A stretch of 64,000 nt of DNA. Source: Altererythrobacter epoxidivorans. GTDB taxonomy: Bacteria > Pseudomonadota > Alphaproteobacteria > Sphingomonadales > Sphingomonadaceae. The stretch lies in the NCBI RefSeq assembly GCF_001281485.1, contig NZ_CP012669.1, forward strand, positions 1,364,001 through 1,428,000, read 5' to 3'. The notes beneath the pieces were generated by a model. That model worked only from the letters and a program-made list of their open reading frames with translations. It did not search any database and was not told where the DNA came from. The position numbers were made by a program, and so were the translations under genes. Of the stretch, positions 1-8,999 are shown in pieces (position 1 is the first letter of the stretch; the number at the start of each line of letters is the position of its first letter).

Positions 1-303
1 CCGGATATAAGGCTGACCGGAAGCGATCTCTCGCGTCATGACATTCTGGATGATCGGATCGGGCCGGGGGGCACCGAACGGTATGCGGTGGAACTGCGCC
101 ACGCGCAGCATGTCGCGCAACGTATAACCAAGCCAGTTGGGATGGTTCCGCTCGAAGAAATCGGGCTGACGGATGGCCAGCGGGTACACCGGCCTGAGGT
201 CGATATCGACGTCGTATTCTTCGGCCATGGCGCGATATCGCCCTACGCTGAGATAGCTGTAGGGCGAACGGAAGCTGAAATAGAGATCGGCCTTGAGTGT
301 CAC
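1..303 (-). CDS. DsbA-family / 2-hydroxychromene-2-carboxylate isomerase-like protein, N-terminal part (runs off window)
   Basis: Only the first 101 codons are visible; the reading frame is open to the window edge. From a GTG start the protein reads VTLKADLYFSFRSPYSYLSV. The Ser-Pro-Tyr-Ser motif near residues 13-16 replaces the CxxC of thioredoxin-fold oxidoreductases and is typical of the glutathione-dependent isomerases of aromatic degradation (NahD) and their relatives. The later segment IPFGAPRPDP fits the same fold. The start is uncertain: in-frame GTG and TTG codons lie slightly upstream, before a TAA overlapping the palindrome at 355-372. It is transcribed away from the MarR-efflux operon, so that regulator may also control it. 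The exact substrate cannot be inferred. Confidence 0.75.
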   Translation of the reverse strand, partial: MTLKADLYFSFRSPYSYLSVGRYRAMAEEYDVDIDLRPVYPLAIRQPDFFERNHPNWLGYTLRDMLRVAQFHRIPFGAPRPDPIIQNVMTREIASGQPYIR

Positions 304-354
304 GCCCCGCACGCTAGCCGCGATCAATCCATCCCGCCAGAGCGCACTTGTGAT

Positions 355-372
355 TAATAAGCTAGCTTATTA
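355..372. promoter_or_regulatory. 18-bp perfect palindrome, probable MarR operator
   Basis: TAATAAGCTAGCTTATTA is identical to its reverse complement. It lies 11 bp before the marR start codon and about 50 bp before the divergent isomerase gene, in the only non-coding gap between them. MarR dimers typically bind AT-rich palindromes of 16-20 bp next to their own gene, so autorepression and control of both directions is the simplest reading. Assignment to this MarR is inference. Confidence 0.75.
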
Positions 373-383
373 TATGGCCACGT

Positions 384-827
384 ATGATTCTGGATATCGG
401 CTATCGCATGTCTGACAACTCGCGGCTCTTGCGCCGCCTGTTCGACGAACGGGTGCGCGACCTCGGCCTTACCGCCGCACAGGCGCGCCTGCTCCTCTCG
501 CTCAACCGCCACCCGGGCGAGAACCAGGCTTTCCATGCGGAGCGGCTCGAAGTCGAACCTATCACCCTCACCCGCATCATCGACCGGATGGAAGAGGCCG
601 GCTGGGTGGAGCGCAAGGCCGACCCCGCCGACCGGCGCGCCCGCATCCTCCACCTCACCGACAAGAGCCGCGGCACGGTGGAAGGATTGCGGCAGATCGT
701 CGAAGCGATGTTCGAAGAAGTCCTGACGGGTCTCGACGATGGCGAGCGCCGCCATCTCGCCGGCATGCTCGAACGGATCGGCGCCAATCTTGCCGCCGCG
801 CGCGAAGTGGAACTGGTCAATGGCTGA
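384..827 (+). CDS. MarR family transcriptional regulator
   Basis: A 147-aa winged-helix protein. The N-terminal dimerisation helix (LDIGYRMSDNSRLLRRLFDE) has the usual MarR pattern, which supports the first ATG even though no strong ribosome-binding site precedes it. The recognition helix spans about residues 58-71 (EPITLTRIIDRMEE) and the wing carries DPADRRARI at 80-88, the hallmark D-x-R-x-R segment. The stop overlaps the start of the downstream membrane-fusion gene by 8 bp, so the two are translationally coupled. MarR proteins linked to emrAB-type pumps usually repress them until a phenolic or lipophilic ligand binds. The ligand here is unknown. Confidence 0.9.
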   Translation: MILDIGYRMSDNSRLLRRLFDERVRDLGLTAAQARLLLSLNRHPGENQAFHAERLEVEPITLTRIIDRMEEAGWVERKADPADRRARILHLTDKSRGTVEGLRQIVEAMFEEVLTGLDDGERRHLAGMLERIGANLAAAREVELVNG

Positions 828-1908
828 AGCAGATCCCGTCATCGAGACCGCAACGGCCGAAGAGGTGCAGGTCGAACAGCAGGAAGCTGCAAAGCCCCGG
901 CGCAACTGGCTGCGCCTGATCGCGATGCTTTCCGTCCCGCTCGTCCTCATGGTCGCCGCGGGTGTTTATTGGCTCGGCCTGCAAGGCAAGGTTTCGACCG
1001 ACAATGCCTATGTCCAGCAGGACAAGGTTTCGGTCAGTTCCGAAGTCGGCGGCAAAATCGTGGAAGTGCTGGTCGAGGAAGGCGACATGGTCGAAGCCGG
1101 ACAACTGCTGTTCCGTATCGATCCTGAGCCGTACCAGTTGCAGATCGCGCAGGCGAATGCCGCGATTGCCGGCGCGCAGGCAAATGTCATTGCGCTCAGC
1201 AACAGCAGCGACCTGACCGGCGTGGACATTTCCGCCGCCCGTGAAGACATCGCTTTCGCGCAGGCCCGCTTCAACCGTGTGAAGGCGCTGTGGGATCGCG
1301 GCTTCAGCACGAAGGCCGATTACGATGCTGCCGAACACGCGGTCGCTCAGGCACGCGAGAGCCTTCGCCAGGCCGAGGCGCGCCAGACAGAAGCCCGCGC
1401 ACGGCTCGCCACCGGGTCGGCCGTCCCGGGCGTCAATCCGCAGGTCGCTGCCGCCCAGGCAGACAAGGCGACGGCGGAACTTGCCCTGAGGCGGACGGAA
1501 GTGCGCGCTCCCGTCGCAGGCCGCGTGGCGCAGGCCGATCGCCTGCAGCCGGGTCAGCAAGTTGTCCCGAACCTTCCCGTGCTCACTCTTGTCGCCGAAC
1601 AGGACGCTTATGTGGAAGCGAATTTCAAGGAAACCGATCTTGCAGAGATGAGGCCGGGCCAACGCGCGCGGATCGAATTCGACGCTTACCCCGGCCTCGA
1701 GATAATGGGCCATGTCCAGACCATTGGCGCAGGTACCGGCTCCGAGTTCTCTGTCCTGCCGGCACAGAACGCGACCGGCAACTGGGTCAAGGTGACGCAG
1801 CGCGTGCCGGTGAAGATCGCCATAGACGAAAAGAGTCCGCGGCGTATGATCGCAGGACTTTCGACCGAGGTCACCGTCTATACGGATGACGCCAAAGGCA
1901 AGCACTAG
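820..1908 (+). CDS. emrA: HlyD/EmrA-type membrane fusion protein of an efflux pump
   Basis: A 362-aa periplasmic adaptor anchored by one N-terminal membrane segment (about residues 31-52). A lipoyl-like half domain follows (DNAYVQQDKVSVSSEVGGKI, 61-80), then an alpha-helical hairpin rich in Ala, Gln and Glu (about 105-215), the second lipoyl half (TEVRAPVAGRV) and a beta-barrel region. This order is standard for EmrA/VceA adaptors that link an inner-membrane MFS pump to an outer-membrane channel. The ATG inside the marR stop region was preferred to an in-frame upstream codon because it removes a meaningless extension. The pump gene follows after 2 bp. No TolC-like gene is seen nearby, so the channel is probably encoded elsewhere. 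Confidence 0.9.
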   Translation: MAEADPVIETATAEEVQVEQQEAAKPRRNWLRLIAMLSVPLVLMVAAGVYWLGLQGKVSTDNAYVQQDKVSVSSEVGGKIVEVLVEEGDMVEAGQLLFRIDPEPYQLQIAQANAAIAGAQANVIALSNSSDLTGVDISAAREDIAFAQARFNRVKALWDRGFSTKADYDAAEHAVAQARESLRQAEARQTEARARLATGSAVPGVNPQVAAAQADKATAELALRRTEVRAPVAGRVAQADRLQPGQQVVPNLPVLTLVAEQDAYVEANFKETDLAEMRPGQRARIEFDAYPGLEIMGHVQTIGAGTGSEFSVLPAQNATGNWVKVTQRVPVKIAIDEKSPRRMIAGLSTEVTVYTDDAKGKH

Positions 1909-1910
1909 CC

Positions 1911-3512
1911 GTGGCCAGTCGCGCCGCATCCGGAAGCGCGCCTGCGCCTGCGCCAAGCGGTGTGCCAGCCTCTGCAGGCGCCGATGTACCGGAACTTCAT
2001 ACCGATAATTACTGGCTGTTGATGGCCGGGATCATGGCAGCCTCCATGATCCAGATCCTCGATACGACCATCGCCAACGTCGCAATCCCGCACATGCAAA
2101 GCTCGCTCGGCGCGACGGTCGACACCGTTACATGGGTGCTGACGAGCTATATCATCGCCTCTGCCGTGGCGCTGCCGCTGACCGGCTGGCTGGCGGATCG
2201 CATCGGGGCACGGCGGCTGTTCATTTCATCGGTCGGCGGGTTCATCGTCGCATCGATGCTGTGCGGCATGGCGCAGAACCTCGAAGAGATGGTCATTTTC
2301 CGCGCCCTGCAGGGCGTCGCCGGCGCATTCATCGCCCCACTCAGCCAGTCCTTCATGCTCGATTCGACCCGCCCGTCGAAACATCCCCAAATCATGTCTG
2401 TCTGGGGCATGGGCATCATGATCGGTCCCATCCTCGGCCCTATCCTCGGCGGCTGGCTGACCGAGAGCGTGAACTGGCGGTGGGTGTTCTATGTGAACCT
2501 TCCGATCGGCGTATTCTCGATGTCCGCACTGATCGCCTACCTGCCGCACCGCGAGCAAAAGCGCCGGAAATTCGACATCTTCGGCTTTGCCCTGCTCGCA
2601 GTCTGCCTGACCTCGCTGCAACTGATGCTCGATCGCGGAACTCAGCTCGACTGGTTCGATTCAGGAGAAATCTGGCTCTATGCGCTCGTCTGCGCATCGA
2701 CCGGCTGGATGGTGGTGGTGCATTTTGCGACCGCTGCCAATCCGATGTTCGAGACGACCCTGTTCAAGGATCGCAACTTCGCGATCGCGCTATCCTTCAT
2801 GATCGTGATCGGCATCGTCATGTTCGCCGTCATGGCGCTGATGCCGCCGATGCTGCAAAACCTGTTCGGATATGGCGTGATCGACACCGGTATCGTGCTG
2901 ATGCCGCGGGGCGTCGGCATCCTGTTCAGCATGCAGATTTCAGGCTGGCTGATGCGCCGCGGGTTCGACGCAAGGCCGGTCGTCGCCACGGGCTTCCTGA
3001 TCTGCGCACTCTCGCTATGGCAAATGTCGCACTGGTCGCTGGCCGTCGACCAGTTCCACATCATCATGTCGGGATTGCTCCAGGGCCTCGGCATGGGACT
3101 GGTTTTCATCCCGCTGCAGGTGAGCGCCTTTGCCACGTTAAAGCCGCACCTGCGCACCGATGGTTCAAGCCTGCTCAACCTGATGCGCTCCATCGGGGCC
3201 TCGATCGGCATTTCGATCATGACCGCGCTGCTCGGCCAGAACATCCAGACTTCGCACGAGGAACTTGCAGGCCATGTCACCGCGGCCACCGGCGGCTTCA
3301 TCGATTTTTCGACCATCGATCGTTTCCAGGCGCTGGGCGATGCCGCGCTTCGCATCGTCGATGCCGAGGTGAACCGGCAGGCGGCAATGGTCGCCTATAT
3401 CGACGATTTCTACCTGATGATGTGGATCACGCTGGCCGCAGCGCCGCTGACGCTGATCATGCGCAAGAACGTGTCGCCTCACGCTGCACGCAAGGTCGAG
3501 ATCAGCGAGTAA
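1911..3512 (+). CDS. emrB: DHA2 family MFS multidrug efflux permease (EmrB-like)
   Basis: A 533-aa inner-membrane drug:proton antiporter of the 14-helix DHA2 subfamily. Visible signatures are motif D1 (LDTTIANVAIP, residues 50-60), motif A (GWLADRIGARR, about 92-102), the antiporter motif C (GPILGPILGG, about 172-181) and NWRWVFYVNLPIG (188-200). The first 30 residues are an Ala/Pro-rich cytoplasmic lead with GTG as the start. It is the third gene of the marR-emrA-emrB operon and should form a tripartite exporter with the adaptor. The substrate range is unknown. The C-terminal tail (MRKNVSPHAARKVEISE) is cytoplasmic. Confidence 0.92.
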   Translation: MASRAASGSAPAPAPSGVPASAGADVPELHTDNYWLLMAGIMAASMIQILDTTIANVAIPHMQSSLGATVDTVTWVLTSYIIASAVALPLTGWLADRIGARRLFISSVGGFIVASMLCGMAQNLEEMVIFRALQGVAGAFIAPLSQSFMLDSTRPSKHPQIMSVWGMGIMIGPILGPILGGWLTESVNWRWVFYVNLPIGVFSMSALIAYLPHREQKRRKFDIFGFALLAVCLTSLQLMLDRGTQLDWFDSGEIWLYALVCASTGWMVVVHFATAANPMFETTLFKDRNFAIALSFMIVIGIVMFAVMALMPPMLQNLFGYGVIDTGIVLMPRGVGILFSMQISGWLMRRGFDARPVVATGFLICALSLWQMSHWSLAVDQFHIIMSGLLQGLGMGLVFIPLQVSAFATLKPHLRTDGSSLLNLMRSIGASIGISIMTALLGQNIQTSHEELAGHVTAATGGFIDFSTIDRFQALGDAALRIVDAEVNRQAAMVAYIDDFYLMMWITLAAAPLTLIMRKNVSPHAARKVEISE

Positions 3513-3515
3513 GGC

Positions 3516-4301
3516 TTAGCCGGCTGCCTGCCAACGCAGCGACATGCACGACAGGCCCGCATCGATCTTGGCGATCTCCGAAACCGGCAGGGCGCGTGTC
3601 TCGATGCCCATGTCCTCGATCAGTTTGCGGGTCTTGGGGAAACCTTCCCCGATCAGGATTGTATCGCGGATCCGCAACAGGTTCGCCGCAGGCTTCTCGT
3701 CTTCGGGCAGGACCAGCCTGCGCAAGCGGCCGAACAGGTTGTCGTCATCGAGTTCAGGGATGACCGCGACGGTTTCCTCGTCGATCATACCGCAACCCGT
3801 CTTGAAATGAAGGACCCCGGGCGGCGTCGCGACCATTCGGCCCTTGCGCCCGAGTCCAGCGAGAGCGGCGATGAGGGCATTGGCACCCTTCCTGTCGGTA
3901 CGCGCAGAAAGGCCAATCAGCACCTCTGACGGTGTCACGAGCACGTCACCCCCGTCGACGTGCCCTTCCCCAATGGAAAGAACGTGATCGAACCGCTGAG
4001 CCAGTTCGGGCGCAATTTCACCCACTTCGCCAGCGCGCGTCGGTGCCCCGGGATTGAGCAGGATTGCGCCCTCACCGAAAACCAGCGCCGGATCTTCGAC
4101 GAAAACGGAATCGGGATAGGCTTCGAGCGGCGGCAGTACCTCGACCACCAGGCCAAGGTCCTTCAGCGCTGCAGCATAGGCCGCATGCTCGCGTGCGACG
4201 TCGGCATAGGCCGGACCTGCGTGATCACCATCGCGCAAGCCGTCCGTAACCGTGCGCGCAGGCGACCTCAGCAAGGCATGCGTGAAGTCGAATGCGCCCA
4301 T
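3516..4301 (-). CDS. Dimethylargininase (DDAH)-family amidinohydrolase
   Basis: A 261-aa member of the guanidino-group-modifying superfamily, closely resembling Pseudomonas DDAH, which converts N-methylated arginine to citrulline and methylamine. Visible elements are FVEDP (67-71), the acidic catalytic position in HVDGGD (D116), the catalytic His in VLHFKTG (H165) and the nucleophile in GLSCMSLR (C252). Asp rather than Glu at the acidic position resembles the mammalian enzyme. The ATG chosen gives MGAFDFTHALLRSPAR, aligning with family N-termini; an upstream extension overlapping asd is not credible. It starts 5 bp after the asd stop and probably shares its transcript. Arginine deiminase-like or other amidinohydrolase specificity is possible. 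Confidence 0.85.
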   Translation of the reverse strand: MGAFDFTHALLRSPARTVTDGLRDGDHAGPAYADVAREHAAYAAALKDLGLVVEVLPPLEAYPDSVFVEDPALVFGEGAILLNPGAPTRAGEVGEIAPELAQRFDHVLSIGEGHVDGGDVLVTPSEVLIGLSARTDRKGANALIAALAGLGRKGRMVATPPGVLHFKTGCGMIDEETVAVIPELDDDNLFGRLRRLVLPEDEKPAANLLRIRDTILIGEGFPKTRKLIEDMGIETRALPVSEIAKIDAGLSCMSLRWQAAG

Positions 4302-4306
4302 GGTCC

Positions 4307-5332
4307 TTATCCCTTCTGGAGGTGACGCCGTCCCAGCAGTTCGGCGATCTGCACAGCGTTCAGGGCCGCACCCTTGCGCAGATTGTCGGACACGCACCAC
4401 AGCGTCAGGCCGTTTTCGACCGTCGGATCTTCGCGGACACGACTGACATAGGTTGCACCGTCGCCCGCGCATTCGATCGGGGTGACGTATCCGCCATCTT
4501 CGCGCTTATCGACCAGCATGACGCCCGGCGCTTCGCGCAGGATGTCCATTGCCTGTTCGGCGCTCAGTTCGTTCTCGAACTCGATGTTCACGGCTTCGGA
4601 ATGGCCGACGAACACCGGCACGCGTACGCAGGTCGCGTTGAGCTTGATCTTGGGATCGAGGATCTTCTTCGTCTCGACCACCATCTTCCACTCTTCCTTG
4701 GTCGAACCATCGTCGAGGAAGACATCGATGTGCGGAATGACGTTGAAGGCGATCTGCTTGGTGAATTTCTTCACATCAGGCTGGTCGCCAACGAAGATAG
4801 CGCGGCTCTGTTCGAACAGTTCATCCATGCCCGCCTTGCCGGCGCCGGAAACCGACTGATAGGTCGATACGACGACGCGCTTGATCGTGGCAGCATCGTG
4901 CAGCGGCTTTAGAGCGACGACCAGCTGCGCTGTCGAGCAGTTGGGGTTCGCGATGATGTTGCGCTTGGTATAGCCGTCAATGTCATCCGGGTTCACTTCC
5001 GGGACGATCAGCGGAACATCGGGCTCCATGCGATAAAGCGAGCTGTTGTCGATCACGACGCAGCCGGCGGCCGCAGCCTTGGGCGCATATTCCTTGGCCG
5101 GACCACTGCCTGCCGCAAACAGGGCGATGTCCCAGCCGTTGAAGTCGAAATGCTCGATGTTCTTGCATTTGAGCATCTTGCCGGTTTCGCCGAACTCGAC
5201 CTCGCTTCCGGTCGAACGCGGGGACGCAACCGCCGCGACTTCGTCGCACGGAAACTCACGCTCGGCGAGGATCGCCATCATTTCACGACCGACGTTACCG
5301 GTCGCACCCACCACGGCTACGCGATAGCCCAA
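4307..5332 (-). CDS. asd: Aspartate-semialdehyde dehydrogenase
   Basis: A 341-aa NADP-dependent enzyme reducing aspartyl-4-phosphate to the semialdehyde, the branch point to lysine/diaminopimelate, threonine and methionine. The nucleotide-binding loop GATGNVG is at residues 9-15 and the catalytic cysteine is C132 in NPNCSTAQ. Length and N-terminus (MGYRVAVVGATGNVGRE) match alphaproteobacterial Asd. The start codon is TTG, preceded by a good GGAG eight bases upstream; no in-frame ATG lies nearby. It heads a two-gene unit with the DDAH-like gene. Confidence 0.95.
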   Translation of the reverse strand: MGYRVAVVGATGNVGREMMAILAEREFPCDEVAAVASPRSTGSEVEFGETGKMLKCKNIEHFDFNGWDIALFAAGSGPAKEYAPKAAAAGCVVIDNSSLYRMEPDVPLIVPEVNPDDIDGYTKRNIIANPNCSTAQLVVALKPLHDAATIKRVVVSTYQSVSGAGKAGMDELFEQSRAIFVGDQPDVKKFTKQIAFNVIPHIDVFLDDGSTKEEWKMVVETKKILDPKIKLNATCVRVPVFVGHSEAVNIEFENELSAEQAMDILREAPGVMLVDKREDGGYVTPIECAGDGATYVSRVREDPTVENGLTLWCVSDNLRKGAALNAVQIAELLGRRHLQKG

Positions 5333-5474
5333 TTCAACTTCTCCGTTTATCGAAACAACGAGTGCGCGGCGCTGCCCTTCCGCATGCCAAATGGCAATAA
5401 GGAATAGATATGCGCAGCTAAAGTCATATCAACCCGAACGGGTCCGGGTCGAGCGGCATGTGGCATGCCCCGCC

Positions 5475-7727
5475 TTATTCGGGCGGGGTCACACCGTGGC
5501 GTTCGAGGAATGCGAAGATCGTGTTCCAGACGTGCGGCGAAATGTACTTCCCGCCCACGCGGTGCGTGTAACCGGGATAGAGCATCATCTCGAACGGGGT
5601 GTTCGTCCCCTGCAGCTTTGCGATCAGTTCCGACGAATTTTCGAACACGACGTTGTCGTCGGCCATCCCGTGGATCAGCAGCAGCGGATCGGAAATCTTC
5701 GTGGCGTCCTCGATCGCGCCCGATGCGGCATAGGCCTCAGGCACTTCTCGAGGATCGCCCATATACCTTTCGGTGTAGTGGGTATCGTACAATTCCCACT
5801 TGGTTACAGGCGCGCCCGAAATGCCCGCAGCGTAGAGGCCCGGATCGGCTTCAAGCTGCTTCAGCGTCATGTAGCCGCCATAGGACCAGCCGTAGATCGC
5901 GATCTTGTCCGGATCGACGAAATTGAGCGATTTCAAGTACTGCGCTCCCGACTTCTGATCCGCGACTTCGACGGTGCCCATGGCGCGATAGATCGGCTGT
6001 TCAAAGTCGACGCCGCGATTTGCCGAACCGCGATTGTCGATCTCGAACCAGATATAGCCCTTGTCGACGACTGCCTGGGCCATTGCGCCCTTCCAGCCCT
6101 TGGTCACGTTCTGCGCGTGCGGGCCGCCGTAATGCGAGAAGAACACCGGGTAACGCTTGCCCGGCTTCATTTCCGGCTTGATCATTTCCCAATAGAGCGT
6201 CGTACCGTCCTCGGCAGCGATCGTGCCATATTCGACCGGGCGATGGCTGGGAAGATAGGGCGCATAGGGATGGTTCGCGTCGAGAGCGTTTTCCTCGACC
6301 CAGGCGAGCCGTTTGCCGTCACCATCAGCGAGGAAGGTCTGCGTGGGCTGGGTGTCCGAAGAACGCGAAACCAGCAAGGTCTTACCCTTCCCGTCCATCG
6401 ATGCCGAATAGGTATAGCCGGGCTCCGAGATCTGCGATGCCGGTCCGCGCAGATCGTTGCCGTAATCGAGGCTGTAGATGTGCTGTGCGAGCGGATCGTC
6501 CTGCGTATTGGCAAGGAAGAAGATGCGCTCGCTTTCTTCGTCCACGCCGATCAGGCGCGTTACATTCAACGGTTCACGCGACTTTTGGTCGTAGCTGGCG
6601 AAGCCATCGTCACCGTTGAACAAGTACAGCTGGCCAAATCCGCTCCGTTCCGACCACCAGAGCAGGTCGCCGTTCTTCAGGAATTTGTAGTTGTCGGACA
6701 GGTTCACCCAGTAGTTTTCGCGGGCCGCCTTCTCGGTCAGCACGACCGAGCTCTTGCCCGTCGCAGGATCGACCCTGAGCAATTCGAGCACGGTCTGCGC
6801 ACGGTTCTGGCGCTGGACGTAGAGATTGCCGTCGGGTGCCCAGTTGGCGCGGGCGAGATAGATGTCGGTATCCTTCCCCAGGTCGACCTTCACGCGGTCG
6901 CTGCCATCGGGGTCCATGATGTAAAGCTCGACCACGGCGTTGTCGGTACCCGCGGCGGGATAACGCTGGTCGTAGACGCGCGTGCCGGTCGCGCCGATCG
7001 CCGCCCGGGTGACGATGCCGACCGGACCTTCATCGGTGCGCTGCACGGCGATGCGCGTGTCGTCGCCATTCCACCAGAAACCGGTGCTGCGGCTCATTTC
7101 TTCCTGTGCAACGAACTCGGCCTCGCCCCAGCGGATGTCATCGCCTTCCTTCGGGGTAACGGGAACTGCATCCTTGCCGACTTCGCCGACCCAGAGCTGG
7201 CGGTCGCGAACGAAGGACACATACTTGCCGGTCTTGCTGAGCGCGGGATTGAGTTCGCTTTCCTCCGTGTCGGTAAGCTGGGTCACCGTGCCATCGAGAC
7301 GGGCGAGGAACAGGTCGCCGTCGAGCGGTACCAGCACGCCCTCCCCATCGGGCGCCCACTGATAGGTGATAATGCCCTTCAGGCCAGCGACACGAGCGCG
7401 TTCGCGCTGCATCTTTTCGTCTTCGGACAGTTCGCGGCCGGTGCTCAGCTTCTTGGAATCGACCAGCATGGTCCATTCACCGCTGTCGCGATCATATCCC
7501 CACAGGTCGTAACGCTCGCGTTCGTCGGCGCGGTTGCGCAGGACGGTCAGGTAGCGGCCATCGGGCGAAAGCTTTGCCCCGCGCGGGCTCGATCCGTCGA
7601 GCGAAGGGGAATCGAAAACGCGTTCGAAGGTCAATTGCGGTGGCGAGGTCATGTCTGCCTCCTTGGCCTGGAGTGGGGCGGAAACTGCGATCATGGCGAG
7701 CGCAAGCGCAACTGACGGAAGACGCAT
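5475..7727 (-). CDS. Dipeptidyl peptidase IV-like S9B family serine peptidase, exported
   Basis: A 750-aa protein with a signal peptide (residues 1-21, ending SAPLQA), so probably periplasmic. An N-terminal beta-propeller (about 40-480) contains the double-Glu motif VAQEEMSRSTGFWW, which anchors the substrate N-terminus in DPP-IV enzymes. The C-terminal alpha/beta hydrolase has the nucleophile S615 in GWSYGG, the Asp of HGMADDNV (about 690) and H722 in PGYTH. It should cleave X-Pro or X-Ala dipeptides from peptide N-termini, fitting a protein-scavenging marine or soil lifestyle. It appears monocistronic. Confidence 0.92.
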   Translation of the reverse strand: MRLPSVALALAMIAVSAPLQAKEADMTSPPQLTFERVFDSPSLDGSSPRGAKLSPDGRYLTVLRNRADERERYDLWGYDRDSGEWTMLVDSKKLSTGRELSEDEKMQRERARVAGLKGIITYQWAPDGEGVLVPLDGDLFLARLDGTVTQLTDTEESELNPALSKTGKYVSFVRDRQLWVGEVGKDAVPVTPKEGDDIRWGEAEFVAQEEMSRSTGFWWNGDDTRIAVQRTDEGPVGIVTRAAIGATGTRVYDQRYPAAGTDNAVVELYIMDPDGSDRVKVDLGKDTDIYLARANWAPDGNLYVQRQNRAQTVLELLRVDPATGKSSVVLTEKAARENYWVNLSDNYKFLKNGDLLWWSERSGFGQLYLFNGDDGFASYDQKSREPLNVTRLIGVDEESERIFFLANTQDDPLAQHIYSLDYGNDLRGPASQISEPGYTYSASMDGKGKTLLVSRSSDTQPTQTFLADGDGKRLAWVEENALDANHPYAPYLPSHRPVEYGTIAAEDGTTLYWEMIKPEMKPGKRYPVFFSHYGGPHAQNVTKGWKGAMAQAVVDKGYIWFEIDNRGSANRGVDFEQPIYRAMGTVEVADQKSGAQYLKSLNFVDPDKIAIYGWSYGGYMTLKQLEADPGLYAAGISGAPVTKWELYDTHYTERYMGDPREVPEAYAASGAIEDATKISDPLLLIHGMADDNVVFENSSELIAKLQGTNTPFEMMLYPGYTHRVGGKYISPHVWNTIFAFLERHGVTPPE

Positions 7728-7793
7728 TTTTGTGGCAACCCTTCGTAATTATCGTTCGCCCCCTCCTCGCATGCCGAGCGCCGGTTGCAAACG

Positions 7794-7823
7794 AAAAAGG
7801 GCGGCTCCCGCAGGAACCGCCCT
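7794..7823 (-). terminator. Rho-independent terminator after rplS
   Basis: On the minus strand the sequence forms AGGGCGG...CCGCCCT arms around a short loop and runs into TTTTT. It lies about 30 bp past the rplS stop and ends the trmD-rplS unit. Confidence 0.8.
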
Positions 7824-7852
7824 CTCTTTTCTGGTCGTATGGACCGCCGCTC

Positions 7853-8224
7853 TTATGCGTCGGTCTTAACGTTGACCTTGCGTTCCGCGATACGCGCACG
7901 CTTACCGGTGCGGCCACGCAGGTAGTAGAGCTTCGCACGACGCACGACACCGCGGCGGACCACGGTAATGCTGTCGACGATCGGCGAGTAAAGCGGGAAC
8001 ACGCGTTCCACGCCTTCACCGAAGCTCATCTTGCGCACGGTGAAGTTGCTGCCCATGCCGCGGTTGGAGCGGGCAATGACAACGCCTTCGAAATTCTGGA
8101 CGCGCTCACGGGTGCCTTCGACAACCTTCACGCCGACGCGCACGGTATCACCGGCGCGGAATTCGGGAATGTCCTTCCCGAGGTTCTCGATAGCTTCTGC
8201 TTCGAGCTGCTGAATGAGGTTCAT
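7853..8224 (-). CDS. rplS: 50S ribosomal protein L19
   Basis: A 123-aa ribosomal protein at the 30S-50S interface. Family landmarks are [33 protein letters not shown], split here as [11 protein letters not shown] and [10 protein letters not shown], then [21 protein letters not shown]. It starts 5 bp downstream of the trmD stop and ends in a clear terminator, so it is the last gene of the trmD-rplS unit. Confidence 0.97.
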   Translation of the reverse strand: MNLIQQLEAEAIENLGKDIPEFRAGDTVRVGVKVVEGTRERVQNFEGVVIARSNRGMGSNFTVRKMSFGEGVERVFPLYSPIVDSITVVRRGVVRRAKLYYLRGRTGKRARIAERKVNVKTDA

Positions 8225-8229
8225 CGAAC

Positions 8230-8970
8230 CTATCCTTCTTCTTCTCGCTGCGCGCCAGAGGCAGGCTGGACCGGAGCGTCACTGTAACGCTCCCACAAAT
8301 CCGGCCTGCGTAACCGAGTGTCTTCTTCGCTCCTTGCCTTGCGCCAAGCAGCGATCTTCGCATGATCCCCCGATCGCAGCACTTCAGGGATCGTGCGCCC
8401 TTCCCATTCCTGAGGTCGGGTATATTGCGGATATTCGAGCAGTCCTTCCTCGAAGGATTCCTCATGTCCGCTTGAAGGCGCGCCCATTACGCCGGGAAGC
8501 AGGCGAATGCAAGCGTCAAGTATGGCCAGGGCGGCAGGCTCTCCGCCCGACAGGACGACGTCGGCGAGGCTCACCTGTTCGATCTCTGGCCGCGCTTCGA
8601 ACAGCCGCTCGTCGAACCCCTCGAACCGGCCACAAAGGATGGTGACACCGGGCCCCGTGGCAAGCTCGCGTATGCGGTCCTGCGATATCGGCTTTCCGCG
8701 CGGAGTCATCGCCAGGATCGGCGCATCGGGGTGCAGCGACTTCGCATGATCGACCGCTGCGCCCAGCACGTCCGCCTTCAGCACCATGCCAGCACCGCCG
8801 CCCGCAGGCGTGTCGTCTACCGTGCGATGCCTGTCGGTGGTGAAGTCGCGGATCTGCACAGTCTCGCATGTCCAATCGCCCCGCTCCAGTGCCTTCCCGG
8901 CGAGCGAAATGCCCAAGGGCCCGGGAAACATCTCCGGATAGAGCGTTAGGATAGTGGCGGCGAATGTCAT
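8230..8970 (-). CDS. trmD: tRNA (guanine-37-N1)-methyltransferase
   Basis: A 246-aa SPOUT methyltransferase that methylates G37 next to the anticodon and prevents frameshifting. Family segments are [10 protein letters not shown] at the N-terminus, [17 protein letters not shown], and the trefoil-knot AdoMet site [14 protein letters not shown] with [17 protein letters not shown]. The start at [15 protein letters not shown] matches the family; an ATG four codons upstream is a second choice. Only 29 bp separate this start from the divergent flavoprotein start, so its promoter must lie inside that gene. Confidence 0.96.
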   Translation of the reverse strand: MTFAATILTLYPEMFPGPLGISLAGKALERGDWTCETVQIRDFTTDRHRTVDDTPAGGGAGMVLKADVLGAAVDHAKSLHPDAPILAMTPRGKPISQDRIRELATGPGVTILCGRFEGFDERLFEARPEIEQVSLADVVLSGGEPAALAILDACIRLLPGVMGAPSSGHEESFEEGLLEYPQYTRPQEWEGRTIPEVLRSGDHAKIAAWRKARSEEDTRLRRPDLWERYSDAPVQPASGAQREEEG

Positions 8971-8999
8971 GCTCCCGCCCATGCGCAAGAGAGGACCGG

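Noticed and set aside
5391..7715. A 774-codon open frame antisense to the DPP-IV-like peptidase gene
   Set aside because: It has no family resemblance, is biased as expected for the complement of a high-GC gene, and the opposite-strand peptidase has a full catalytic triad and signal peptide.
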